From: Ardenticatenia bacterium
GTDB lineage: Bacteria; Chloroflexota; Anaerolineae; Aggregatilineales; Aggregatilineaceae
Assembly: GCA_026984385.1 (NCBI GenBank)
Contig: JALSSH010000530.1
Span: forward strand, 1-7,847
DNA length: 7,847 nucleotides
Direction: 5' to 3'
This document shows, in pieces, positions 1-5,957 of this stretch (position 1 is the stretch's first letter; each line of letters opens with the position of its first letter). The notes under the pieces are model-generated. The model searched no databases. It was not told the DNA's origin and saw nothing but the letters and a program-made list of their open reading frames with translations. Made by a program: the position numbers and the translations under genes.

Positions 1-940
1 CGTCCACCGCGTCCCCGTCAACCGCCGTGATGATGTCACCGACCTGCAAACCGGCTTCGGCGGCAGGTGTATCCTCAAAAACTTCGGTGATCTCCGCGCC
101 CTGCTCGGTCGGCAAGTCTTCCTCGGCGGCGATCTCGGCGTTCAACATGCGATAGCTGACGCCGAGCTGGGTCGGGTGCGCCATCGGCGGCATCTGTCCC
201 TGACCCCAGGGCATATTTTCCTCGGGCATCATCCCACCGAGCATCGCCATCGGATTTTCAACGGTAAGCTCGACTTCCTCGCCGTCTCGCTGCACGGTGA
301 AAACGAGTGTGTCCTCACGCAGCAGCTCCATCATCATCCGCCCGCCAACGATCTCGTCTATCGGCTGGCCGTTGATCGCGGTGACAATGTCCCCTTCCTG
401 AAAGCCCACATCCGCCAGCGGAGAGTCTGGGTCAATGGATTTGACCTCCAAGCCCGCATCGGTGAGCTGCATCTCCACGCCGAGCATGTTCAGCACGGCT
501 TGCACGCCCGGGTGCTCGGGCAGCCCTTGCGGCGGAGTCATGCCCATCTCAAAGGAGGTCGGGCGCTCGCCGAGTTCCACTTCGTAGCTGCGCTCTTCGC
601 CGCGCCAACGGGCCACAATCGTCACCACGTCGCCCGGAGCATAGTTGCCGATCACGTCTACAAGCTGGTCGGCGCTTTCGATGGCTGTCTCGTCCACCGA
701 AACGATCACGTCGCCGCGCCGCAAACCGGCTTCGTCTGCCGGTGAGTCCGGCACAACCTCCGTGATCACCACGCCGCGCACGCCGTCCCGCACCATCACG
801 CCCAACCAGGCGCCGCCTGCTTCCTGTGCGGACAGCGCGACCGAGGGACTATCGGAAGCTGCTTGCGCACTCAACGCACCCAGTCCGCTCACGATCAACG
901 CCAGAGTAACTACCAAGCCCAAAACTCGTTTTTGCCACAT
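1..940 (-). CDS. Secreted triple-PDZ-domain protein (partial, C-terminus off the left edge)
   Basis: An open frame runs without a stop from ATG at 940-938 to the left edge (313 codons visible). GGAGG lies 7 nt upstream of the ATG, so the start is well supported. Residues 1-27 look like a Sec signal peptide: WQKR, a hydrophobic core, then cleavage after AQA. Three PDZ domains follow, at about 44-125, 152-228 and 258 onward. Each has the typical 'D/EDSPA..AGL..GDVI..V' type core (PDSPADEAGLRRGDVIVSVD, PDSPLADVGFQEGDIVTAIN, EDTPAAEAGLQVGDIITAVD). The third resembles HtrA/DegP PDZ domains. No trypsin-like or other protease domain precedes them, so this is an exported PDZ scaffold unless a catalytic domain lies beyond the edge. 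A linker at about 231-253 has seven methionines in 23 residues. It lies 207 bp downstream of the SHOCT-like operon and may belong to it. The PDZ assignment is firm; the molecular role is unknown. Confidence 0.9.
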   Translation of the reverse strand, partial: MWQKRVLGLVVTLALIVSGLGALSAQAASDSPSVALSAQEAGGAWLGVMVRDGVRGVVITEVVPDSPADEAGLRRGDVIVSVDETAIESADQLVDVIGNYAPGDVVTIVARWRGEERSYEVELGERPTSFEMGMTPPQGLPEHPGVQAVLNMLGVEMQLTDAGLEVKSIDPDSPLADVGFQEGDIVTAINGQPIDEIVGGRMMMELLREDTLVFTVQRDGEEVELTVENPMAMLGGMMPEENMPWGQGQMPPMAHPTQLGVSYRMLNAEIAAEEDLPTEQGAEITEVFEDTPAAEAGLQVGDIITAVDGDAVD

Positions 941-1147
941 ATGCTTACCTCCTCAACCGTCATCATCGGGTCGCCTTTAGGCGGCAAACCCACGCGCCGC
1001 TCTCTGGCGCTTGTGTCAGGGCGTGGCGCGTTTATGTTCCACCCTCTACTTTGGGGTGGATTTGTAAAAAATGTGTAACCTGCGCCTAAGAAGCAGCTAA
1101 GAAAAGGCGCGCTGCAGGGGAAAGGAGCGGGTGGAAAGGCCGTGCGC
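941..1147. other. Intergenic region / structured leader upstream of the triple-PDZ gene
   Basis: This gene-free 207-bp gap lies between two minus-strand genes. It can fold at several places. CGCC-TTTA-GGCG at 972-983 is flanked by GGGT/ACCC with a 4-nt bulge. ACGCGCC (992-998) pairs with GGCGCGT (1025-1031). TCCACCC (1038-1044) pairs with GGGTGGA (1054-1060). In the minus direction none of these is followed directly by a T-run, so none is a convincing terminator. No promoter with two good boxes was found for the PDZ gene. It could be read from the upstream operon or from a non-sigma-70 promoter. Confidence 0.4.
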
Positions 1148-1525
1148 CTATTCCACCCACACCTCGACATGCTCGCCGCTGTCGTGGTCTTCCACGTCCG
1201 CGATCACGCCGCTGGCGCCCTGGCGGATCGCTTCCATAATCGCGTCGTAGTCCACGTTGGCGCTGTTGGGGGCAAAGCGCGCGCCGAGCTTGATCCCGAC
1301 GTTGACCAGGCTCAAGGGGATATTGACGTTAACTTTGGTGCGGCCACTTTTCATATCCGTGATGCGCACGCGCAACATGCGCGGGGCGCGTGGCGGAGGC
1401 GGGGGCGGGGCGTGTTGGGCTTCTCCTTGGCGCAGCGCCTGGAGCAGCCTCGCGCCCTCCTCGGCGGAAATTTTGCCCTCTCGCACCATCTCCAAAATGC
1501 GCAACCGTTCTTCAGCCGTTGTCAT
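1148..1525 (-). CDS. SHOCT-like domain protein (125 aa)
   Basis: This small protein has an N-terminal SHOCT-like helical hairpin (residues about 4-31, core ILEMVREGKISAEEGARLL) of the type found at the C-terminus of DUF2089 proteins and in YvlB-type DUF4097 proteins. After it come a proline run (40-45) and a C-terminal alpha/beta region (about 50-125) beginning RMLRVRITDMKSGRTKVNVN. That region resembles the domain seen in many small Chloroflexota and Firmicutes proteins of unknown function. No signal peptide or membrane segment is visible, so it is probably cytoplasmic. ATG at 1525 is preceded by AAGGAG with 6 nt spacing. It overlaps the GNAT stop codon in an ATGA arrangement, so translation is likely coupled. 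The longer in-frame reading upstream belongs to the GNAT region and has no such ribosome site. SHOCT-like hairpins are thought to mediate oligomerisation or protein contacts; the specific role here is unknown. Confidence 0.85.
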   Translation of the reverse strand: MTTAEERLRILEMVREGKISAEEGARLLQALRQGEAQHAPPPPPPRAPRMLRVRITDMKSGRTKVNVNIPLSLVNVGIKLGARFAPNSANVDYDAIMEAIRQGASGVIADVEDHDSGEHVEVWVE

Positions 1526-2541
1526 GTTCGCTCCTTCTGTGTCCCGTTTTGGGGGACGCGCCAAATCATGTGAACCAGAGTGCGTTCGGCGCGGAATTGG
1601 TGTGCGCGCCACACGTCCGCGCCGATCTTGTCGTCGGCGGGGTGTTCGGTGACCAATGAGCGACCGACAAAACGCCGCGCCACAAAGTGCACCAGTGCGT
1701 CCAGCAACGCCCGACGCTCTGCACTTTGTGGACGGACCAGTGCATCGAAATACAGCGTATAGCTGCCCAGGATGTGTTCCACGCTTAGCGCGGCTTCGAG
1801 CGTCCCCTGTTCGCCCCAAATCCCCCAATGCGCGCGCAACTTGCCGCCGCCAAATGCGAACGTGAGCCAGCGCGACGGGCGCAGTGCCTCAGCGCGGGTT
1901 GGGCGCAACCAACCCAACCCTCCGCGCGCGTTCGGACGCTCACGTTCGGCCAGCGCCAAGAGCGCTGCTGCGTCTCGCGGGCGCAAACGCTGTACCGCGT
2001 AAGGGACGGTTGGCGGCGTGTGGCCCTCGCTATAAGTGGGGCGTCGCCAGCGGGTGAAGGCGCGCTCTTCAGCAAAACCCAAGTCGCGGTAGAGCTTGCG
2101 CGCGGCCTCGTTTGCTTCCAAGACTTGCAAAACGGCAAACGCCCCGTGTTTGGACACATCGGCCAATGCCGTTTCCATCAGCGCGCGCGCAATGCCCCGC
2201 CGACGGTATTCCGGCTGCACCACCACGTTGGCGATCACCCAACCGCGCCCATAACCGGCTGGCGTGAGGGAGACATTGCCCACGATGTGCCCCTCTTCTT
2301 CCCACACGTAGCCGCGCAATAGGGGGATCACGCCCAACAAACGGGCCAGCGCCCAGCTCAGCGGACCCCAGCGCGCCGTCGCCCGCATATCGCGCAACAG
2401 CAAGCGGCCTTGCGCGTCCAGCGTTTCCGCAAAGCCGACCGCGATCAGATCGGCGATGGCGGCCAGGTCACGCCGAGGACGTGCCGGGCGAATCTGGCGG
2501 GGCATGATGACGCCCTGGGAAACCGAATGCGCCGCGATCAC
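1522..2541 (-). CDS. Tandem GNAT-family N-acetyltransferase (339 aa, GTG start)
   Basis: This is a GNAT acyltransferase that would move an acyl group from acyl-CoA to an amine; the substrate cannot be read from the sequence. The N-terminal domain (about 15-165) has the expected parts: IRPARPRRDLAAIADLI at the start, the strand ANVVVQPEYRRRGIARALM with the acetyl-CoA pyrophosphate-binding loop RRRGIA (113-118), and ANEAARKLYRDLGF (143-156). The second half (about 180-330) begins VQRLRPRDAAALLALAE and ends with paired strands and helices like a second GNAT fold. It lacks a clear R/QxxGxG/A loop, so it is probably a structural half. I chose GTG at 2541 because AAAAGGA sits 7 nt upstream, directly after the DUF4097 stop. 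ATG at 2505 (327 aa) is the alternative but has only a weak AGGG site. It is the third gene of the operon, and its stop overlaps the next start. Confidence 0.86.
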   Translation of the reverse strand: MIAAHSVSQGVIMPRQIRPARPRRDLAAIADLIAVGFAETLDAQGRLLLRDMRATARWGPLSWALARLLGVIPLLRGYVWEEEGHIVGNVSLTPAGYGRGWVIANVVVQPEYRRRGIARALMETALADVSKHGAFAVLQVLEANEAARKLYRDLGFAEERAFTRWRRPTYSEGHTPPTVPYAVQRLRPRDAAALLALAERERPNARGGLGWLRPTRAEALRPSRWLTFAFGGGKLRAHWGIWGEQGTLEAALSVEHILGSYTLYFDALVRPQSAERRALLDALVHFVARRFVGRSLVTEHPADDKIGADVWRAHQFRAERTLVHMIWRVPQNGTQKERT

Positions 2542-2553
2542 GGTTCGTTCCTT
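2542..2553 (-). promoter_or_regulatory. Strong ribosome-binding site deciding the GTG start of the GNAT gene
   Basis: On the minus strand the DUF4097 stop codon TGA is followed at once by AAAAGGAACGAACC and then GTG at 2541. The AAGGA core (2549-2553) is 7 nt from GTG. The competing ATG at 2505 has no comparable site. The core touching the upstream stop codon suggests ribosomes finishing DUF4097 can reinitiate here. Confidence 0.6.
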
Positions 2554-2554
2554 T

Positions 2555-3697
2555 TCACTCGTCCAGCGCGGCGAGCAATTGCTCGGCTTCCTCAACGGTG
2601 ATCTGCCCGTCGCTCACCATCTGCAAGATCATCTGCCGCTCGTTGTCGGTGACCGGCTCTTTGGGCGGGGGAGGGGGGCCATCGTGACGCAACGGGCGTT
2701 CGGACGCGGTGAAGCGTTTTCGACGTGGCCCGGGCGTTCGGCGTTTGCGCTTGGGTTCGCGTGGTGACCAGTCCCAGCGCGCGCCCAAGATGCGCTCTGC
2801 CCAACGTCCGGCTTGCGCTCCCCAGCGTTCGGCCTGCTCTTGGAGCTGTGCGTCCAGCCCTTCGAGCTGGCGGTTGAGCTTTTCTTCCAACCAGGAAAGC
2901 CGTGCCTCGATCTCTTCCTCCAGTTGCACGCCGAAGTTAAGCATATAGTCCTCCGCTTCACCGACCAAACGCAACATTTCCGCGCCCAGGATATGCACTT
3001 CTACCTTGCCTGCCCCTAACGTGACCACTTGACGCCCGTCTGTGCCTTCACCGACCTTTGCCTGCATATCCAACCGTAGCTCGGCTTCGGCGGGCAAGAT
3101 AAAGCGCACGTTGGCGTCTTCCCCCACACGGCAGAGAATATCCCCCGCCGCGCGGAAGCGGTACGTTTTCTTGGGCGCAAAGTCCAGGCTGAGCACGAGA
3201 TCGTCGCCCACCTCTTCTACCACGCAATCGCCCGAGATATTGTGCAAGTACAAGTCTTCGCCGACGGCGGCGATGTGCACCGCGCCGCCTACTTCGCGCA
3301 CGGTGGCGTCTCCGCCCACCGTTTGCACGTCTACGTCTCCACTGATGCCCTTCAGTCGCAAATCGCCTCCCACAGCGCGGAGCGTCACCGCGACGGCTTG
3401 GCGCACGACCAAATCACCGCCGACGCTCTGGACTTGCACCACGCCGCCGATCTCGGTCAGTTTGGCGTCGCCGCCGACCTGCTGCACGTGCACTTCCAAC
3501 CCTTGAGGAACGCTGAGCCGCAAGTCACCCGCGCTTTGAAGCGCTAACGACGCGCCGTTGTTGTCGGCCCGCTTCCCTTGCACGCCATCGCCTTCCGCCA
3601 CCAAGCGCGAACCGGCACGCCCCCGTATGCGCAAGTCTCCACCGACCCGTTGCACAACCAGTGGGCCGCGCACCTCGTCGTATTCCAGGTGAGTCAT
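2555..3697 (-). CDS. DUF4097-type beta-repeat protein with C-terminal SHOCT-like hairpin (380 aa)
   Basis: Residues 10-245 are beta-repeats of the DUF4097 (YvlB/LiaG-related) kind. From 74 to 171 they keep an almost exact nine-residue period: VGGDAKLTE, IGGVVQVQS, VGGDLVVRQ, an 8-residue unit, VGGDLRLKG, ISGDVDVQT and so on. This would build a beta-solenoid-like stack. A charged helical stretch follows (about 258-305, many E, Q, L and W), then a basic segment (PKRKRRTPGPRRKR, 315-328), a proline run (341-345), and a SHOCT-like hairpin at 352-378 (core ILQMVSDGQITVEEAEQLL). There is no signal peptide or membrane helix, so it is predicted cytoplasmic although the family is often labelled 'adhesin-like'. 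ATG at 3697 is preceded by AGGAGG at 9 nt. It lies 21 nt after the DUF2089 gene and 13 nt before the GNAT start. A scaffold or stress-sensing role is inferred from relatives, not shown. Confidence 0.88.
   Translation of the reverse strand: MTHLEYDEVRGPLVVQRVGGDLRIRGRAGSRLVAEGDGVQGKRADNNGASLALQSAGDLRLSVPQGLEVHVQQVGGDAKLTEIGGVVQVQSVGGDLVVRQAVAVTLRAVGGDLRLKGISGDVDVQTVGGDATVREVGGAVHIAAVGEDLYLHNISGDCVVEEVGDDLVLSLDFAPKKTYRFRAAGDILCRVGEDANVRFILPAEAELRLDMQAKVGEGTDGRQVVTLGAGKVEVHILGAEMLRLVGEAEDYMLNFGVQLEEEIEARLSWLEEKLNRQLEGLDAQLQEQAERWGAQAGRWAERILGARWDWSPREPKRKRRTPGPRRKRFTASERPLRHDGPPPPPKEPVTDNERQMILQMVSDGQITVEEAEQLLAALDE
3185..3478 (-). repeat. 27-bp-period coding repeat (nine-residue VGGD units) inside the DUF4097 gene
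   Basis: This segment encodes residues 74-171 as eleven consecutive units that start V/I-G/S-G-D. Their starts fall at residues 74, 83, 92, 101, 109, 118, 127, 136, 145, 154 and 163; the unit at 101 is one residue short. The repeat is clear in protein but degenerate in DNA (recurring GTCGCCGCCGAC-like words on the plus strand). It is therefore an old, selected protein repeat and not a recent tandem duplication. Confidence 0.8.
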
Positions 3698-3718
3698 TCG
3701 CTTGTTCCTCCTGGGTGC

Positions 3719-4114
3719 TTATTCGCCTTGCAGCAAGCGCACGGCTTCTTCCGAGGTGAGCCGACCGGCGGCCAGTTCGTCCAGGATTTGGCGGCGGCGC
3801 TCCGGCGTAAGTGGGTCTTCGGCGATCTCTTCGTGGCCGGGCGGTTCGTACCCCATCGCCGTAATGATCTCGTCAAGGCGGCTGCGCACGGTGGGATAGG
3901 AAACACCCATTTCCTGCCCCACGCGCTTGAGCTTGCCGTCGCAGCGCAAAAAAAGCTCCACAAAACCCAGTTGCTCGGGCGTCAGGCGCGCCAAGCGCCC
4001 CATCGAAAAACGCCCCTCAACCGTCAAGTCGCACTGCTCACAGTGCAGGCGGCTAATGCTCATCGGCTCTCCGCACACCGGACATAACGGCGGCGTGGGC
4101 GCATTTGCATACAT
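3719..4114 (-). CDS. DUF2089 family zinc-ribbon / helix-turn-helix protein (131 aa), probable operon regulator
   Basis: The domain order is clear. A zinc ribbon at the N-terminus has CPVC (C11, C14) and CEQC (C25, C28). A short conserved link GRFSMGRLARLTPEQLGFVE is typical of DUF2089. A helix-turn-helix follows at about 60-85 (GKLKRVGQEMGVSYPTVRSR), where 'SYPTVRSRLDEII' is the recognition-helix region. The C-terminus (104-129) is a SHOCT-like hairpin with core ILDELAAGRLTSEEAVRLL. I chose ATG at 4114 because GGGAGG lies 8 nt upstream. GTG at 4138 would put the start inside the leader and is not needed for the domain. As the first gene of the operon behind an operator-like inverted repeat, it is a good candidate for a regulator of its own operon. 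The binding site and signal are not known from the sequence. Confidence 0.9.
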   Translation of the reverse strand: MYANAPTPPLCPVCGEPMSISRLHCEQCDLTVEGRFSMGRLARLTPEQLGFVELFLRCDGKLKRVGQEMGVSYPTVRSRLDEIITAMGYEPPGHEEIAEDPLTPERRRQILDELAAGRLTSEEAVRLLQGE

Positions 4115-4131
4115 ACGGGTAGCCTCCCCAC

Positions 4132-4144
4132 AAATCACTGATTT
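4132..4144. promoter_or_regulatory. 13-bp palindrome at the likely transcription start of the DUF2089 operon
   Basis: AAATCA-C-TGATTT is a perfect 6+1+6 palindrome. It lies between the -10 box (4151-4156) and the ribosome site of the DUF2089 gene. The predicted minus-strand start, about 7 nt past the -10, falls at its edge (near 4144). This position suits a repressor site, but the arms are short and it could be chance. Confidence 0.4.
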
Positions 4145-4150
4145 ACTTCT

Positions 4151-4178
4151 ATTGTATCCAGTTGTGTTTGGTTGTCAA
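4151..4178 (-). promoter_or_regulatory. Sigma-70 promoter for the DUF2089-DUF4097-GNAT-SHOCT operon
   Basis: On the minus strand, TTGACA (4178-4173, a perfect -35) and TACAAT (4156-4151, 5 of 6 for -10) are separated by 16 bp. The predicted start near 4144 gives a leader of about 30 nt, ending in the GGGAGG site of the DUF2089 gene. It is the best promoter in the window and sits in the AT-rich island. Confidence 0.75.
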
Positions 4179-4216
4179 TATATCACATGAAGAAAATTAA
4201 AGGGTTATATTGACAA
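4172..4216. promoter_or_regulatory. 11-bp perfect inverted repeat overlapping the -35 box (candidate operator)
   Basis: TTGTCAATATA (4172-4182) and TATATTGACAA (4206-4216) are perfect inverted copies separated by 23 bp. The left arm contains the -35 of the operon promoter. Each arm also contains TTGWCAA, itself a 7-bp palindrome, so this may be two dimer sites whose centres are 34 bp apart. No T-run follows in either direction, so an intrinsic terminator is unlikely. The DUF2089 helix-turn-helix protein encoded just downstream is the obvious candidate to bind it. Confidence 0.6.
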
Positions 4217-4226
4217 TGCTCATAAA

Positions 4227-5180
4227 TTAGCGGGGTAGATCGGGCGGTTTGGGTGGGGGAGTTGTCGGAGGAGGGGGAGGTTGACGGCGTTGGCGTTCGC
4301 GGAGCATCGTTTGCCCCAAGCCCGGCTCCCACTCGTCGGCCAGCGCGCCGTTGGCGCGGGTGAGTTCCAGTCCGCCCAAGTTGCGCGCGATGATCTCCAA
4401 CATGCGTGGCTGCACCCAGGCAACCGTCCCAACCTGCACAGCCACCGCGCCCGCATCCAAAAAATCGCGCGCGTCGGACGGCGCGTGCACACCGCCGCAA
4501 GCGGTCACCGGCACGCCGACCGCACGCACCACCTGCCCTACGGCGCGCAGCGTCTGCGCTTTCAGCCAGGGGCCGTACATGCGCCCGCCGACCAGCCGCC
4601 CGCTGAGCGGGTCGCGCGCTGTGCCGCGAGGCGGACCGGCGACCACCACCCCACCCGCGCCCGCTTGTTCGGCGGCTTGGGCCGCTTCCACCGCGCGATA
4701 GAGCGGCACGCGCACCAGGATCGGGCGCTGAGTGTGAGATAGCGCAGCGCGCACGACCTGCGCGATCTCCTCGGCAGTGGCGCGGTCGTGCAACCCCAGC
4801 TCCAACGCCGCCACGCCCTCCGTCTCGTCCAGCGCCACCGCGCAGCGCTCCACCGTGTGCGGGTCGGAAGCGATCACATGGGCGATCACCGGTGCGGGGC
4901 TACGTTGCCAGGCGGGGGCGTAGCGCTGCAACACGCGGCGCAAGCCCGGGTTGGGCAGCCCTGTGTGCAACAACACGCCGGAGGGAAGCGGCACGAGCCG
5001 CGCTCCGCGCACCACACCGCGCGGCTTCCAGGAAAGCGGGCTGGTGACCCACGCGCCCAGCTTGCTTATGTCCAGCAGATCGCGGTAGGCCTGGCCGTCA
5101 AAGCCCAACACGCCCGCCGCCGCGATCACGGGGTTGGCAAGGAGCAGGGGGGATTTGCCGCCGCGCGTCAGTTCCACCAT
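4227..5180 (-). CDS. Dihydroorotate dehydrogenase-like TIM-barrel protein lacking the catalytic residues (317 aa)
   Basis: The overall pattern is class 1 PyrD. It starts with ANPVIAAAGVLGFDGQAYRD (15-34, family ANPVxxASGxxGxxxEY). WVTSPLSWKPRGVVRG (44-59) corresponds to the T-K-S-x-x-x-x-P-R region, and HTGLPNPGL (72-80) to the N-x-x-G-L-x-N-P-G region. GVPVTACGGVHAPSDARDFLDAGAVAVQVGT is spread over 222-252 and matches the FMN-phosphate loop. Key residues are missing. The NxSCPN segment with the catalytic Cys is replaced by LELGLHDRA (126-134). The active-site Lys strand reads ILVRVPL (154-160). The later Asn/Thr strand reads VVVAGPPRG. FMN binding is plausible; normal dihydroorotate oxidation is doubtful. 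The C-terminus is a proline-rich tail (301-316). ATG at 5180 starts 3 nt after the PIG-L stop, so this is the last gene of its operon. It may be a diverged oxidoreductase or a regulatory paralogue; I would not call it pyrD. Confidence 0.8.
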   Translation of the reverse strand: MVELTRGGKSPLLLANPVIAAAGVLGFDGQAYRDLLDISKLGAWVTSPLSWKPRGVVRGARLVPLPSGVLLHTGLPNPGLRRVLQRYAPAWQRSPAPVIAHVIASDPHTVERCAVALDETEGVAALELGLHDRATAEEIAQVVRAALSHTQRPILVRVPLYRAVEAAQAAEQAGAGGVVVAGPPRGTARDPLSGRLVGGRMYGPWLKAQTLRAVGQVVRAVGVPVTACGGVHAPSDARDFLDAGAVAVQVGTVAWVQPRMLEIIARNLGGLELTRANGALADEWEPGLGQTMLRERQRRQPPPPPTTPPPKPPDLPR

Positions 5181-5183
5181 CGG

Positions 5184-5957
5184 TTACGCTTCCTCGTGCG
5201 GCTGTGGCCGCCACGCCCCGATGCTCAACAGCGTTTCCGCGAAGCGGTCATTCGGCGTTTCACCCGACGGGACGGGCGGATGTTGTCGCCGCACAGATTC
5301 CACCGAGCGCACCGCCTGGCGCACGTTTTCCAAGTTGCGGTGACGACGGAAAAGCTGATGTTGGGTGCGGTGGCAAAGCATGGCGGCGTGTTTTTGCTCA
5401 AACCAGGGCGTGATGTCCAAGGCCAGGTGGGCCAAGTCGTGCGCGTTCCAAAGGTGGTCGGGGAACTGTGGCACATAGGCGGCGACGGTGTAAAAAAGCA
5501 GTTGGGGCAAATGCCGCTGTGCGGCGCGCGCAACGGCACGGTACGCTTGGAGATGGGCAGGGTGGCCGTACTCGCCATCGCTGCCGTGCGTCAGCACCAC
5601 GTCTGCGTCGGTTTGGCGCAACACTTGCACAATCTGCGCAACCAGTGCGTCTTCGTCCTCCGCGAAGGCGTAAAGCTCGTTGTTCGGCCCGACGGGGGGG
5701 TCTTGATAGCCGAGCAAGAGCAGCTCTCGCACGCCCAGCGCACGGATCGCGCAGCGCAGCTCGACTTCACGCACACGGGCGAGCGCTTCCGGCGTGGCGG
5801 CTTCGGCCACGTCGCCATGTTCGCCGCCGCGCCCGTCGGTAGCGCAAACGACCGTCGTATACACGCCGTGCGCAGAAAGCGCGGCCAACGTGCCGCCGAA
5901 CATCACGGTTTCGTCGTCGGGATGAGCGCCGATGAAAACAACATTGAGTTTGCTCAT
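5184..5957 (-). CDS. PIG-L/LmbE family zinc-dependent N-deacetylase (257 aa)
   Basis: This family removes acetyl groups from N-acetylglucosamine-type or related amines (MshB, BshB, Mca and chitobiose-type relatives). The signature GAHPDDE (10-16) opens the protein and gives zinc ligands H12 and D15 and the general base D14. TDGRGGEHG (40-48) matches the family's T-x-G-x-x-G segment. GEYGHPAH (128-135) supplies the third zinc ligand, H135. The length is normal for the family, and no signal peptide is present, so it is cytoplasmic. The start codon overlaps the stop of the PyrK-like gene (ATGA), and the stop is 3 nt before the PyrD-like start. It is thus firmly embedded in that operon. The substrate cannot be assigned; a role in thiol cofactor or sugar metabolism is known for relatives only. 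Confidence 0.93.
   Translation of the reverse strand: MSKLNVVFIGAHPDDETVMFGGTLAALSAHGVYTTVVCATDGRGGEHGDVAEAATPEALARVREVELRCAIRALGVRELLLLGYQDPPVGPNNELYAFAEDEDALVAQIVQVLRQTDADVVLTHGSDGEYGHPAHLQAYRAVARAAQRHLPQLLFYTVAAYVPQFPDHLWNAHDLAHLALDITPWFEQKHAAMLCHRTQHQLFRRHRNLENVRQAVRSVESVRRQHPPVPSGETPNDRFAETLLSIGAWRPQPHEEA

Noticed and set aside
176..745. A 189-codon plus-strand frame rich in His and Arg
   Set aside because: It is the reverse shadow of the triple-PDZ gene, which has a signal peptide, a strong ribosome site and three domains.
1038..1060. TCCACCC/GGGTGGA hairpin as a terminator for the SHOCT-like operon
   Set aside because: In the minus direction the T-run comes before the stem, not after it; on the plus strand there is no gene to terminate.
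910..1170. A minus-strand frame of 86 codons overlapping the PDZ start, possibly a leader peptide (MMTVEEVSIC...)
   Set aside because: It is out of frame with the PDZ gene. Its internal ATG pair has no good ribosome site, and the sequence resembles nothing known. The overlap is explained by the PDZ ribosome-binding region.
3185..3478. Repeated GTCGCCGCCGAC-like words that could suggest a CRISPR or tandem DNA repeat
   Set aside because: The period is 27 bp in frame, and the copies are conserved only at the protein level. They are DUF4097 repeat units.
4172..4216. The 11-bp inverted repeat as an intrinsic terminator of the upstream PyrD-like operon
   Set aside because: The arms are AT-rich with a 23-nt loop, and no T-run follows the stem on the minus strand. 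Overlap with a -35 box makes an operator more likely.
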